From Micromussa lordhowensis (lineage: Eukaryota; Cnidaria; Anthozoa; Scleractinia; Lobophylliidae): a stretch of 64,000 nt of DNA. The translations under genes and the position numbers were made by a program. Positions 10,826-22,516 of the stretch are shown piece by piece. The stretch's first letter is position 1; each line of letters opens with the position of its first letter. The notes below the pieces were generated by a model that was not told where the DNA came from, searched no databases, and saw only the letters and a program-made list of their open reading frames with translations. The stretch covers positions 252,501-316,500 of the forward strand of contig CAXHUQ010000339.1 of assembly GCA_964020085.1 (NCBI GenBank). The letters are read 5' to 3'.

Positions 10826-11060
10826 ATGTGGTTCACAAATTGCGTAGCAGCTTTCGTTTCCGTGAGAGGAAACATAACGGAAACATACAACAGCAGAAAT
10901 CCGCGAACTGAAACGCGACAGAAACGTGGCGTGACATTTTCGTTCAGGAAACATAACGGAAACACGACAGATCCAACTAAAAACTGGACTTCACGTTTCC
11001 GCCCAACGGAAACATAACGGAAACATGGAGTTTTATGTTTCCGTCTCGTTTCCGAGAAAC
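10826..11060. repeat. GGAAACATAACGGAAACA repeat cluster
   Basis: The motif GGAAACATAACGGAAACA recurs at about 10868, 10947 and 11010. TTTCCGT-type complements lie at both ends (10855 and 11036-11050), giving a loosely foldback cluster. No gene. Confidence 0.5.
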
Positions 11061-11079
11061 GGAATCAAGCAATTTCGTC

Positions 11080-11115
11080 CTGTGGGAGGTCGAGGGTTCG
11101 AGCCTCAGACCGGAA

Positions 11116-11148
<33 letters not shown>

Positions 11149-11420
11149 TGTGCTGCCTTTGCAATTATATCTACAAATGGATAGACGTTCAAGTCTTCTC
11201 GGATAAGGACTATAAACCGTAGGCCCCGTCTCCTGCATCTTCAGTGTTACATGGTTAGCAGGGGACGTTAAAGAACCCACGCACTTGTCGAAAAGAGTAG
11301 GGCACGTAGTTCCCGGTGTCGTGGTCTATCTCTAGTTTCATGCATGGGTTGGGTGGGTGGGTGAGATCAAATATTGACTGATAGCGGCAGCCAGGGGCGC
11401 CTTTTACAAGCGGACGTCCG
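11080..11420 (+). mobile_element. SINE with tRNA-type B box and long conserved core
   Basis: GAGGGTTCGAGCCTC at 11092-11106 is a good pol III B box. The core that follows contains ATAACTGAGGAGAATGTGCT, GGATAAGGACTATAAACCGT, GGGACGTTAAAGAACCCACG and GAGTAGGGCACGTAGTTCCC. I recognise this conserved block from SINEs in cnidarians and other marine invertebrates. The A box is unclear and the 3' tail was not delimited. The superfamily name is left open. Confidence 0.6.
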
Positions 11421-11469
11421 ATCTCACCCAATAGAACAATTGTAAACCGCCATGAGACTATGTGTGAAA

Positions 11470-11580
11470 TGTACGGTATATAAATACATACTATATACTA
11501 TAATATATACTATATATACTATATATACTATAGTATATATTATATACTGTATATATAATATATACTATATATGTTCTGTT
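11470..11580. repeat. TATACTA-rich simple repeat
   Basis: Low-complexity TATATACTATATATACTA sequence that produces spurious Tyr/Ile-rich ORFs on both strands. Confidence 0.8.
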
Positions 11581-12029
11581 ATAAGTGATGACAGCAATAA
11601 AGTCTTTTTGGTAAGAGGCAAGCAGAAATTGAGTTTTGATCTTTGCAGATTTTTTTAAATTAAATGAGTACATTATTCCTTCATTATTAGAACAAATTAG
11701 AGGTTTCAATTTTTCAAGTAATCAGCTCATCAATGTACTCTAGGGGGTATGCTTCACTTGATTTGACTGTAATAATTTTACCGAATTTCTAGGGTATAGG
11801 CTTCTACATGAATAGACCACAGAAATGTTGTCATAAAGTCAAGTATATATATCTACCTGGAGTTATGAAAACCGGGTCGGCAAAGCTTAATTTTTTGTGT
11901 AACTTTACACAACTTCCCATGTGTAAGATTAGCTTGTTTACTGTGTTGTTTACGGCTGATGTCAGTTTCTTTTCTTGTTTTCTGGTTAGGGATTTGTGTA
12001 GAAGTGCATGTAGACATAATTGTCATCCC

Positions 12030-12365
12030 CCCCCCCCCCCTTCCCTTTGCCCTTTATCCAATTGGCGTTAAGTTTGGCCCAGGCTACACTCCTCTGAATT
12101 TCAGTTCGCGCGGTGACTCTAAAGGGAGCCAACCGATCAGCGTTCTACAACTGCTGTCTAAAGGAAGTCTGCCCGAGGACATCATTAAGTCCAATGAAGG
12201 TGCAAGTCTAACGATTTGCTAGCAAGCGTCGTCCATTATCGTACATGAGAAGGCCCACTGAAAACGGGACGTCATTTAATTTAGCCCCGTAATATGCGGG
12301 CCGTTCGCACTGTGGCGATAATGTTGTGCTTTCTTTAGACAGCAGAAAGCTTTAGCCACATCAAT
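12030..12365 (+). promoter_or_regulatory. Conserved core of the array unit, possible promoter region (unit 1 copy)
   Basis: This is the only part of the unit with a diverged relative elsewhere in the window (5985-6310). It contains GGGACGTCATTT, close to a CRE half-palindrome, then GCCCCGTAATATGCGGGC, a small hairpin. It also holds GTGGC...GCTTTCT...AGAAAGC...GCCAC, a nested hairpin at 12313-12360. It lies about 180-500 bp upstream of the exon-like ATG. A promoter role is inference from position and conservation. A structured RNA is the alternative. Confidence 0.3.
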
Positions 12366-12537
12366 TTAGGGCTTAGACGTGCAATGGACTAGACACTTCT
12401 AGCTGCTGTTGGCGTTATTTGCTCTGAACTTTGATGTAGCTAAAGACTTAGAAAAAAATCTGTTGAAATCTGGATCTGCCGTTCCGCGCTCGAAACAAAT
12501 CAAGTTCATCCGGGACATTGCTATTTGCAAGCAAAGC

Positions 12538-12580
12538 ATGGCCGCGAGCAGAGTGAAGAACATGAGTTCAAGCGCTGATC
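12538..12580 (+). other. Exon-like ATG segment repeated in every array unit (unit 1 copy)
   Basis: CAAAGCATGG is a fair start context. The segment reads 14 codons (MAASRVKNMSSSAD) plus one base to a strong GTGAGT donor. Read on without splicing it stops within three codons. The same frame is open upstream for about 40 codons to a TAG inside an acceptor-like ACTTCTAG at 12397-12404, so it could also be an internal exon. Copies begin at 15039, 17541, 20042, 23202, 25703, 28203, 30706, 33202, 36690, 40169, 42667, 45165 and 47663. All are identical except upstream substitutions at 47558. No downstream exon was found within the unit. It could be a captured host first exon, the stub of a transposase gene, or chance. 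Confidence 0.35.
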
Positions 12581-13015
12581 GTGAGTAGAATTTCCTTGTT
12601 TGATCAATTTTAGGCGTTCTCGGCTTCGCTAACTATCAGAACTGTCTGTGATTCGCCAGCGCGCAAGAAATTTATTTGCGTGGCTTCCGGGCGATAATTG
12701 ATGTAACGACAACATGTTGAGTGTTCGCTCACTGCTAACTATGGCTTATTTTGGTGGAATTTCAATCGATTCTCGATGTAGGAAGCTCTTGTTCAGTCTA
12801 TTTAGGACGATGCAGGCCTTTAGAAAGTTATAGATAAGCTCTCCGCCGCGGACTTGACATAGTGTACGTTCGTGTTTATTTAGACTCGAATTTCATTTTG
12901 AAGCAGTGTTAATTAACTTGTACAATTCGTGATTCAACGAAAATACGGCGAATTTAGTCTTCCTGGCCTCGAAAGGCATACAGAAGAGTTCTTTCCTTTT
13001 ATTTGAGCTACGATA

Positions 13016-13440
13016 AGGTTTTGCTGACTATTTAAGTTGCTATGAGAGCCTGAACCAGTGCAGCGAAAGTGTGTGAATGTGTGATTTCCGATGGTGTTGA
13101 CAGGTATGTGATGTCTTGTTTAAGTGCGGTTTCGCCAAAATAGTCTGTGCCAGGCATTAATATTGTTACGTCGGTGTTAAGCTTAGCTGATCGTACCTTG
13201 GAAAAAGCATTTCTCGACTCGGCAAAATTGTATCTTGGTATAGTTTCAGCGGGCTCTAATGACATTGAACCATAGGCCAGTCTTTGTGCAGACAAGGTGA
13301 CAAATTGTGCACTATGTTTCATTCAGTTTGTTGTCTATTCCATGCGAAATTTTGTTTATCGGACCGCGAGAAAAGTAGTGTTTTGCTGACTATATAAGTT
13401 GCTATGTAAGCCTTAATCAGGCACTTTATCGCTGTAGCGA
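13016..13440 (+). repeat. Internal direct duplication within segment A
   Basis: TTTTGCTGACTATTTAAGTT with GCTATGAGAGCCTGAACCAG at about 13019-13058 recurs as TTTTGCTGACTATATAAGTT with GCTATGTAAGCCTTAATCAG at about 13380-13419, roughly 361 bp later. The spacing is close to but not equal to the satellite monomer length. It is present in all 14 units. Confidence 0.75.
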
Positions 13441-13699
13441 ACTCAGCTTAAAAAGTTCTAGACTGAAATGACACCGCTTTGAAACTTCGCCGGAAGTCAG
13501 GTTACTGAATAAATGTTCTAAAATTTGCGTCATTTTAAACTTCGACTCGTTGGAATGCTTCTAGGGATCATTAACCTACTGCCCGGCGTCAGATAAAAGC
13601 TTTTAATCGGCCTTTGGACGAATGTTATTGTTTTTAACTGCCAAGTAGTAAAATGAGTCGTTATTTTTGCTAGCCCGGTTTTCAAAAAACCAGGTATAT

Positions 13700-14355
13700 A
13701 TCTCACAGAATTCACAGAGCAACAACTGTAAATTCGTTCCAGGTCAATGAAATGTGTCTCACGATTCGCCCATACATGCCTTTCATTTGTCGGCGAGCTC
13801 ATCTGGTATAAAAAAGCACTTTTCTAGGTGTAATCATCCTCATATTCTTTTTATGCGCTCAGAGGCATTGTAGAGCGATGGTAGATTACTATGTGACATT
13901 GAAATATCAGGCAAAACCCAGAGCTATCGTCTGAAAAGTGTTTGTAACTTTAAAGTAACTCTATCCTGCTTCAATTTGCTTTGCAAACAACATAATTGGA
14001 CTTGAGGGACTTAATCCATTGAGATAATTATCTCACAGAATTCACAGAGCAACAACTGTAAATTCGTTCCAGGTCAATGAAATGTGTCTCACGATTCGCC
14101 CATACATGCCTTTCATTTGTCGGCGAGCTCATCTGGTATAAAAAAGCACTTTTCTAGGTGTAATCATCCTCATATTCTTTTTATGCGCTCTGAGGCATTG
14201 TAGAGCGATGGTAGATTACTATGTGACATTGAAATATCAGGCAAAACCCAGAGCTATCGTCTGAAAAGTGTTTGTAACTTTAAAGTAACTCTATCCTGCT
14301 TCAATTTGCTTTGCAAACAACATAATTGGACTTGAGGGACTTAATCCATTGAGAT
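13700..14355 (+). repeat. Nested satellite, monomers of 330 and 326 bp (unit 1 copy)
   Basis: Monomers start ATCTCACAGAATTCACAGAG and end TTAATCCATTGAGAT. Where two monomers meet, the junction reads GAGATAATTATCTC, a perfect 14-bp palindrome. The last monomer runs into ATCTACCTGG of the next segment A. The monomer has no ORF of note. The array holds 34 copies: two in units 1-3, 5-8 and 11-13, four in unit 4, five in units 9 and 10. Confidence 0.9.
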
Positions 14356-16856
14356 ATCTACCTGGAGTTATGAAAACCGGGTCGGCAAAGCTTAATTTTT
14401 TGTGTAACTTTACACAACTTCCCATGTGTAAGATTAGCTTGTTTACTGTGTTGTTTACGGCTGATGTCAGTTTCTTTTCTTGTTTTCTGGTTAGGGATTT
14501 GTGTAGAAGTGCATGTAGACATAATTGTCATCCCCCCCCCCTTCCCTTTGCCCTTTATCCAATTGGCGTTAAGTTTGGCCCAGGCTACACTCCTCTGAAT
14601 TTCAGTTCGCGCGGTGACTCTAAAGGGAGCCAACCGATCAGCGTTCTACAACTGCTGTCTAAAGGAAGTCTGCCCGAGGACATCATTAAGTCCAATGAAG
14701 GTGCAAGTCTAACGATTTGCTAGCAAGCGTCGTCCATTATCGTACATGAGAAGGCCCACTGAAAACGGGACGTCATTTAATTTAGCCCCGTAATATGCGG
14801 GCCGTTCGCACTGTGGCGATAATGTTGTGCTTTCTTTAGACAGCAGAAAGCTTTAGCCACATCAATTTAGGGCTTAGACGTGCAATGGACTAGACACTTC
14901 TAGCTGCTGTTGGCGTTATTTGCTCTGAACTTTGATGTAGCTAAAGACTTAGAAAAAAATCTGTTGAAATCTGGATCTGCCGTTCCGCGCTCGAAACAAA
15001 TCAAGTTCATCCGGGACATTGCTATTTGCAAGCAAAGCATGGCCGCGAGCAGAGTGAAGAACATGAGTTCAAGCGCTGATCGTGAGTAGAATTTCCTTGT
15101 TTGATCAATTTTAGGCGTTCTCGGCTTCGCTAACTATCAGAACTGTCTGTGATTCGCCAGCGCGCAAGAAATTTATTTGCGTGGCTTCCGGGCGATAATT
15201 GATGTAACGACAACATGTTGAGTGTTCGCTCACTGCTAACTATGGCTTATTTTGGTGGAATTTCAATCGATTCTCGATGTAGGAAGCTCTTGTTCAGTCT
15301 ATTTAGGACGATGCAGGCCTTTAGAAAGTTATAGATAAGCTCTCCGCCGCGGACTTGACATAGTGTACGTTCGTGTTTATTTAGACTCGAATTTCATTTT
15401 GAAGCAGTGTTAATTAACTTGTACAATTCGTGATTCAACGAAAATACGGCGAATTTAGTCTTCCTGGCCTCGAAAGGCATACAGAAGAGTTCTTTCCTTT
15501 TATTTGAGCTACGATAAGGTTTTGCTGACTATTTAAGTTGCTATGAGAGCCTGAACCAGTGCAGCGAAAGTGTGTGAATGTGTGATTTCCGATGGTGTTG
15601 ACAGGTATGTGATGTCTTGTTTAAGTGCGGTTTCGCCAAAATAGTCTGTGCCAGGCATTAATATTGTTACGTCGGTGTTAAGCTTAGCTGATCGTACCTT
15701 GGAAAAAGCATTTCTCGACTCGGCAAAATTGTATCTTGGTATAGTTTCAGCGGGCTCTAATGACATTGAACCATAGGCCAGTCTTTGTGCAGACAAGGTG
15801 ACAAATTGTGCACTATGTTTCATTCAGTTTGTTGTCTATTCCATGCGAAATTTTGTTTATCGGACCGCGAGAAAAGTAGTGTTTTGCTGACTATATAAGT
15901 TGCTATGTAAGCCTTAATCAGGCACTTTATCGCTGTAGCGAACTCAGCTTAAAAAGTTCTAGACTGAAATGACACCGCTTTGAAACTTCGCCGGAAGTCA
16001 GGTTACTGAATAAATGTTCTAAAATTTGCGTCATTTTAAACTTCGACTCGTTGGAATGCTTCTAGGGATCATTAACCTACTGCCCGGCGTCAGATAAAAG
16101 CTTTTAATCGGCCTTTGGACGAATGTTATTGTTTTTAACTGCCAAGTAGTAAAATGAGTCGTTATTTTTGCTAGCCCGGTTTTCAAAAAACCAGGTATAT
16201 ATCTCACAGAATTCACAGAGCAACAACTGTAAATTCGTTCCAGGTCAATGAAATGTGTCTCACGATTCGCCCATACATGCCTTTCATTTGTCGGCGAGCT
16301 CATCTGGTATAAAAAAGCACTTTTCTAGGTGTAATCATCCTCATATTCTTTTTATGCGCTCAGAGGCATTGTAGAGCGATGGTAGATTACTATGTGACAT
16401 TGAAATATCAGGCAAAACCCAGAGCTATCGTCTGAAAAGTGTTTGTAACTTTAAAGTAACTCTATCCTGCTTCAATTTGCTTTGCAAACAACATAATTGG
16501 ACTTGAGGGACTTAATCCATTGAGATAATTATCTCACAGAATTCACAGAGCAACAACTGTAAATTCGTTCCAGGTCAATGAAATGTGTCTCACGATTCGC
16601 CCATACATGCCTTTCATTTGTCGGCGAGCTCATCTGGTATAAAAAAGCACTTTTCTAGGTGTAATCATCCTCATATTCTTTTTATGCGCTCTGAGGCATT
16701 GTAGAGCGATGGTAGATTACTATGTGACATTGAAATATCAGGCAAAACCCAGAGCTATCGTCTGAAAAGTGTTTGTAACTTTAAAGTAACTCTATCCTGC
16801 TTCAATTTGCTTTGCAAACAACATAATTGGACTTGAGGGACTTAATCCATTGAGAT
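14356..16856 (+). repeat. Array unit 2 (A 14356-16200; two satellites)
   Basis: C tract of 10, which opens a 124-codon reading frame from 14349 that is only a by-product. Long indel form. Satellite markers CAGAGG then CTGAGG. Confidence 0.9.
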
Positions 16857-19358
16857 ATCTACCTGGAGTTATGAAAACCGGGTCGGCAAAGCTTAATTTT
16901 TTGTGTAACTTTACACAACTTCCCATGTGTAAGATTAGCTTGTTTACTGTGTTGTTTACGGCTGATGTCAGTTTCTTTTCTTGTTTTCTGGTTAGGGATT
17001 TGTGTAGAAGTGCATGTAGACATAATTGTCATCCCCCCCCCCCTTCCCTTTGCCCTTTATCCAATTGGCGTTAAGTTTGGCCCAGGCTACACTCCTCTGA
17101 ATTTCAGTTCGCGCGGTGACTCTAAAGGGAGCCAACCGATCAGCGTTCTACAACTGCTGTCTAAAGGAAGTCTGCCCGAGGACATCATTAAGTCCAATGA
17201 AGGTGCAAGTCTAACGATTTGCTAGCAAGCGTCGTCCATTATCGTACATGAGAAGGCCCACTGAAAACGGGACGTCATTTAATTTAGCCCCGTAATATGC
17301 GGGCCGTTCGCACTGTGGCGATAATGTTGTGCTTTCTTTAGACAGCAGAAAGCTTTAGCCACATCAATTTAGGGCTTAGACGTGCAATGGACTAGACACT
17401 TCTAGCTGCTGTTGGCGTTATTTGCTCTGAACTTTGATGTAGCTAAAGACTTAGAAAAAAATCTGTTGAAATCTGGATCTGCCGTTCCGCGCTCGAAACA
17501 AATCAAGTTCATCCGGGACATTGCTATTTGCAAGCAAAGCATGGCCGCGAGCAGAGTGAAGAACATGAGTTCAAGCGCTGATCGTGAGTAGAATTTCCTT
17601 GTTTGATCAATTTTAGGCGTTCTCGGCTTCGCTAACTATCAGAACTGTCTGTGATTCGCCAGCGCGCAAGAAATTTATTTGCGTGGCTTCCGGGCGATAA
17701 TTGATGTAACGACAACATGTTGAGTGTTCGCTCACTGCTAACTATGGCTTATTTTGGTGGAATTTCAATCGATTCTCGATGTAGGAAGCTCTTGTTCAGT
17801 CTATTTAGGACGATGCAGGCCTTTAGAAAGTTATAGATAAGCTCTCCGCCGCGGACTTGACATAGTGTACGTTCGTGTTTATTTAGACTCGAATTTCATT
17901 TTGAAGCAGTGTTAATTAACTTGTACAATTCGTGATTCAACGAAAATACGGCGAATTTAGTCTTCCTGGCCTCGAAAGGCATACAGAAGAGTTCTTTCCT
18001 TTTATTTGAGCTACGATAAGGTTTTGCTGACTATTTAAGTTGCTATGAGAGCCTGAACCAGTGCAGCGAAAGTGTGTGAATGTGTGATTTCCGATGGTGT
18101 TGACAGGTATGTGATGTCTTGTTTAAGTGCGGTTTCGCCAAAATAGTCTGTGCCAGGCATTAATATTGTTACGTCGGTGTTAAGCTTAGCTGATCGTACC
18201 TTGGAAAAAGCATTTCTCGACTCGGCAAAATTGTATCTTGGTATAGTTTCAGCGGGCTCTAATGACATTGAACCATAGGCCAGTCTTTGTGCAGACAAGG
18301 TGACAAATTGTGCACTATGTTTCATTCAGTTTGTTGTCTATTCCATGCGAAATTTTGTTTATCGGACCGCGAGAAAAGTAGTGTTTTGCTGACTATATAA
18401 GTTGCTATGTAAGCCTTAATCAGGCACTTTATCGCTGTAGCGAACTCAGCTTAAAAAGTTCTAGACTGAAATGACACCGCTTTGAAACTTCGCCGGAAGT
18501 CAGGTTACTGAATAAATGTTCTAAAATTTGCGTCATTTTAAACTTCGACTCGTTGGAATGCTTCTAGGGATCATTAACCTACTGCCCGGCGTCAGATAAA
18601 AGCTTTTAATCGGCCTTTGGACGAATGTTATTGTTTTTAACTGCCAAGTAGTAAAATGAGTCGTTATTTTTGCTAGCCCGGTTTTCAAAAAACCAGGTAT
18701 ATATCTCACAGAATTCACAGAGCAACAACTGTAAATTCGTTCCAGGTCAATGAAATGTGTCTCACGATTCGCCCATACATGCCTTTCATTTGTCGGCGAG
18801 CTCATCTGGTATAAAAAAGCACTTTTCTAGGTGTAATCATCCTCATATTCTTTTTATGCGCTCAGAGGCATTGTAGAGCGATGGTAGATTACTATGTGAC
18901 ATTGAAATATCAGGCAAAACCCAGAGCTATCGTCTGAAAAGTGTTTGTAACTTTAAAGTAACTCTATCCTGCTTCAATTTGCTTTGCAAACAACATAATT
19001 GGACTTGAGGGACTTAATCCATTGAGATAATTATCTCACAGAATTCACAGAGCAACAACTGTAAATTCGTTCCAGGTCAATGAAATGTGTCTCACGATTC
19101 GCCCATACATGCCTTTCATTTGTCGGCGAGCTCATCTGGTATAAAAAAGCACTTTTCTAGGTGTAATCATCCTCATATTCTTTTTATGCGCTCTGAGGCA
19201 TTGTAGAGCGATGGTAGATTACTATGTGACATTGAAATATCAGGCAAAACCCAGAGCTATCGTCTGAAAAGTGTTTGTAACTTTAAAGTAACTCTATCCT
19301 GCTTCAATTTGCTTTGCAAACAACATAATTGGACTTGAGGGACTTAATCCATTGAGAT
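16857..19358 (+). repeat. Array unit 3 (A 16857-18702; two satellites)
   Basis: C tract of 11, long indel form, satellite markers CAGAGG then CTGAGG. Confidence 0.9.
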
Positions 19359-22300
19359 ATCTACCTGGAGTTATGAAAACCGGGTCGGCAAAGCTTAATT
19401 TTTTGTGTAACTTTACACAACTTCCCATGTGTAAGATTAGCTTGTTTACTGTGTTGTTTACGGCTGATGTCAGTTTCTTTTCTTGTTTTCTGGTTAGGGA
19501 TTTGTGTAGAAGTGCATGTAGACATAATTGTCATCCCCCCCCCCTTCCCTTTGCCCTTTATCCAATTGGCGTTAAGTTTGGCCCAGGCTACACTCCTCTG
19601 AATTTCAGTTCGCGCGGTGACTCTAAAGGGAGCCAACCGATCAGCGTTCTACAACTGCTGTCTAAAGGAAGTCTGCCCGAGGACATCATTAAGTCCAATG
19701 AAGGTGCAAGTCTAACGATTTGCTAGCAAGCGTCGTCCATTATCGTACATGAGAAGGCCCACTGAAAACGGGACGTCATTTAATTTAGCCCCGTAATATG
19801 CGGGCCGTTCGCACTGTGGCGATAATGTTGTGCTTTCTTTAGACAGCAGAAAGCTTTAGCCACATCAATTTAGGGCTTAGACGTGCAATGGACTAGACAC
19901 TTCTAGCTGCTGTTGGCGTTATTTGCTCTGAACTTTGATGTAGCTAAAGACTTAGAAAAAAATCTGTTGAAATCTGGATCTGCCGTTCCGCGCTCGAAAC
20001 AAATCAAGTTCATCCGGGACATTGCTATTTGCAAGCAAAGCATGGCCGCGAGCAGAGTGAAGAACATGAGTTCAAGCGCTGATCGTGAGTAGAATTTCCT
20101 TGTTTGATCAATTTTAGGCGTTCTCGGCTTCGCTAACTATCAGAACTGTCTGTGATTCGCCAGCGCGCAAGAAATTTATTTGCGTGGCTTCCGGGCGATA
20201 ATTGATGTAACGACAACATGTTGAGTGTTCGCTCACTGCTAACTATGGCTTATTTTGGTGGAATTTCAATCGATTCTCGATGTAGGAAGCTCTTGTTCAG
20301 TCTATTTAGGACGATGCAGGCCTTTAGAAAGTTATAGATAAGCTCTCCGCCGCGGACTTGACATAGTGTACGTTCGTGTTTATTTAGACTCGAATTTCAT
20401 TTTGAAGCAGTGTTAATTAACTTGTACAATTCGTGATTCAACGAAAATACGGCGAATTTAGTCTTCCTGGCCTCGAAAGGCATACAGAAGAGTTCTTTCC
20501 TTTTATTTGAGCTACGATAAGGTTTTGCTGACTATTTAAGTTGCTATGAGAGCCTGAACCAGTGCAGCGAAAGTGTGTGAATGTGTGATTTCCGATGGTG
20601 TTGACAGGTATGTGATGTCTTGTTTAAGTGCGGTTTCGCCAAAATAGTCTGTGCCAGGCATTAATATTGTTACGTCGGTGTTAAGCTTAGCTGATCGTAC
20701 CTTGGAAAAAGCATTTCTCGACTCGGCAAAATTGTATCTTGGTATAGTTTCAGCGGGCTCTAATGACATTGAACCATAGGCCAGTCTTTGTGCAGACAAG
20801 GTGACAAATTGTGCACTATGTTTCATTCAGTTTGTTGTCTATTCCATGCGAAATTTTGTTTATCGGACCGCGAGAAAAGTAGTGTTTTGCTGACTATATA
20901 AGTTGCTATGTAAGCCTTAATCAGGCACTTTATCGCTGTAGCGAACTCAGCTTAAAAAGTTCTAGACTGAAATGACACCGCTTTGAAACTTCGCCGGAAG
21001 TCAGGTTACTGAATAAATGTTCTAAAATTTGCGTCATTTTAAACTTCGACTCGTTGGAATGCTTCTAGGGATCATTAACCTACTGCCCGGCGTCAGATAA
21101 AAGCTTTTAATCGGCCTTTGGACGAATGTTATTGTTTTTAACTGCCAAGTAGTAAAATGAGTCGTTATTTTTGCTAGCCCGGTTTTCAAAAAACCAGGTA
21201 TATATCTCACAGAATTCACAGAGCAACAACTGTAAATTCGTTCCAGGTCAATGAAATGTGTCTCACGATTCGCCCATACATGCCTTTCATTTGTCGGCGA
21301 GCTCATCTGGTATAAAAAAGCACTTTTCTAGGTGTAATCATCCTCATATTCTTTTTATGCGCTCTGAGGCATTGTAGAGCGATGGTAGATTACTATGTGA
21401 CATTGAAATATCAGGCAAAACCCAGAGCTATCGTCTGAAAAGTGTTTGTAACTTTAAAGTAACTCTATCCTGCTTCAATTTGCTTTGCAAACAACATAAT
21501 TGGACTTGAGGGACTTAATCCATTGAGATAATTATCTCACAGAATTCACAGAGCAACAACTGTAAATTCGTTCCAGGTCAATGAAATGTGTCTCACGATT
21601 CGCCCATACATGCCTTTCATTTGTCGGCGAGCTCATCTGGTATAAAAAAGCACTTTTCTAGGTGTAATCATCCTCATATTCTTTTTATGCGCTCTGAGGC
21701 ATTGTAGAGCGATGGTAGATTACTATGTGACATTGAAATATCAGGCAAAACCCAGAGCTATCGTCTGAAAAGTGTTTGTAACTTTAAAGTAACTCTATCC
21801 TGCTTCAATTTGCTTTGCAAACAACATAATTGGACTTGAGGGACTTAATCCATTGAGATTATCTCACAGAATTCACAGAGCAACAACTGTAAATTCGTTC
21901 CAGGTCAATGAAATGTGTCTCACGATTCGCCCATACATGCCTTTCATTTGTCGGCGAGCTCATCTGGTATAAAAAAGCACTTTTCTAGGTGTAATCATCC
22001 TCATATTCTTTTTATGCGCTCAGAGGCATTGTAGAGCGATGGTAGATTACTATGTGACATTGAAATATCAGGCAAAACCCAGAGCTATCGTCTGAAAAGT
22101 GTTTGTAACTTTAAAGTAACTCTATCCTGCTTCAATTTGCTTTGCAAACAACATAATTGGACTTGAGGGACTTAATCCATTGAGATAATTATCTCACAGA
22201 ATTCACAGAGCAACAACTGTAAATTCGTTCCAGGTCAATGAAATGTGTCTCACGATTCGCCCATACATGCCTTTCATTTGTCGGCGAGCTCATCTGGTAT

Positions 22301-22516
22301 AAAAAAGCACTTTTCTAGGTGTAATCATCCTCATATTCTTTTTATGCGCTCTGAGGCATTGTAGAGCGATGGTAGATTACTATGTGACATTGAAATATCA
22401 GGCAAAACCCAGAGCTATCGTCTGAAAAGTGTTTGTAACTTTAAAGTAACTCTATCCTGCTTCAATTTGCTTTGCAAACAACATAATTGGACTTGAGGGA
22501 CTTAATCCATTGAGAT
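19359..22516 (+). repeat. Array unit 4 (A 19359-21203; four satellites)
   Basis: C tract of 10, long indel form. Satellite markers run CTGAGG, CTGAGG, CAGAGG, CTGAGG. The second and third monomers meet at GAGATTATCTC instead of the full palindrome (21856-21866), marking the join where extra monomers were gained. Confidence 0.9.

Larger units (their letters stand above)
11851..14355 (+). repeat. Array unit 1 (A 11851-13699; two satellites)
   Basis: C tract of 14; long form of the 5-bp indel (CATTTAATTTAGCCCC). The first satellite carries the GCTCAGAGG marker, the second GCTCTGAGG. Left neighbour is unique AAGTATATAT sequence. Confidence 0.9.

Noticed and set aside
10742..11017. Overlapping short ORFs in the GGAAACATAACGG region
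   Set aside because: Repetitive nucleotide motif explains them; there is no codon pattern or splice context.
13032..13322. 96-codon minus-strand frame identical in all 14 units
   Set aside because: Identity reflects DNA homogenisation rather than selection. There is no recognisable domain and no supporting splice or promoter signal, and the single variant (37414) changes an amino acid.
13530..13802. 90-codon minus-strand frame spanning the segment A/satellite border
   Set aside because: It reads through the inverted terminus into the satellite and is destroyed in unit 13 by the altered junction, so it is a by-product.
14349..14723. 124-codon open frame repeated in several array units
   Set aside because: It is open only when the C tract is 10 long. 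It starts in the terminal repeat, crosses the homopolymer, and appears or disappears between otherwise identical units, so it is not a conserved protein.
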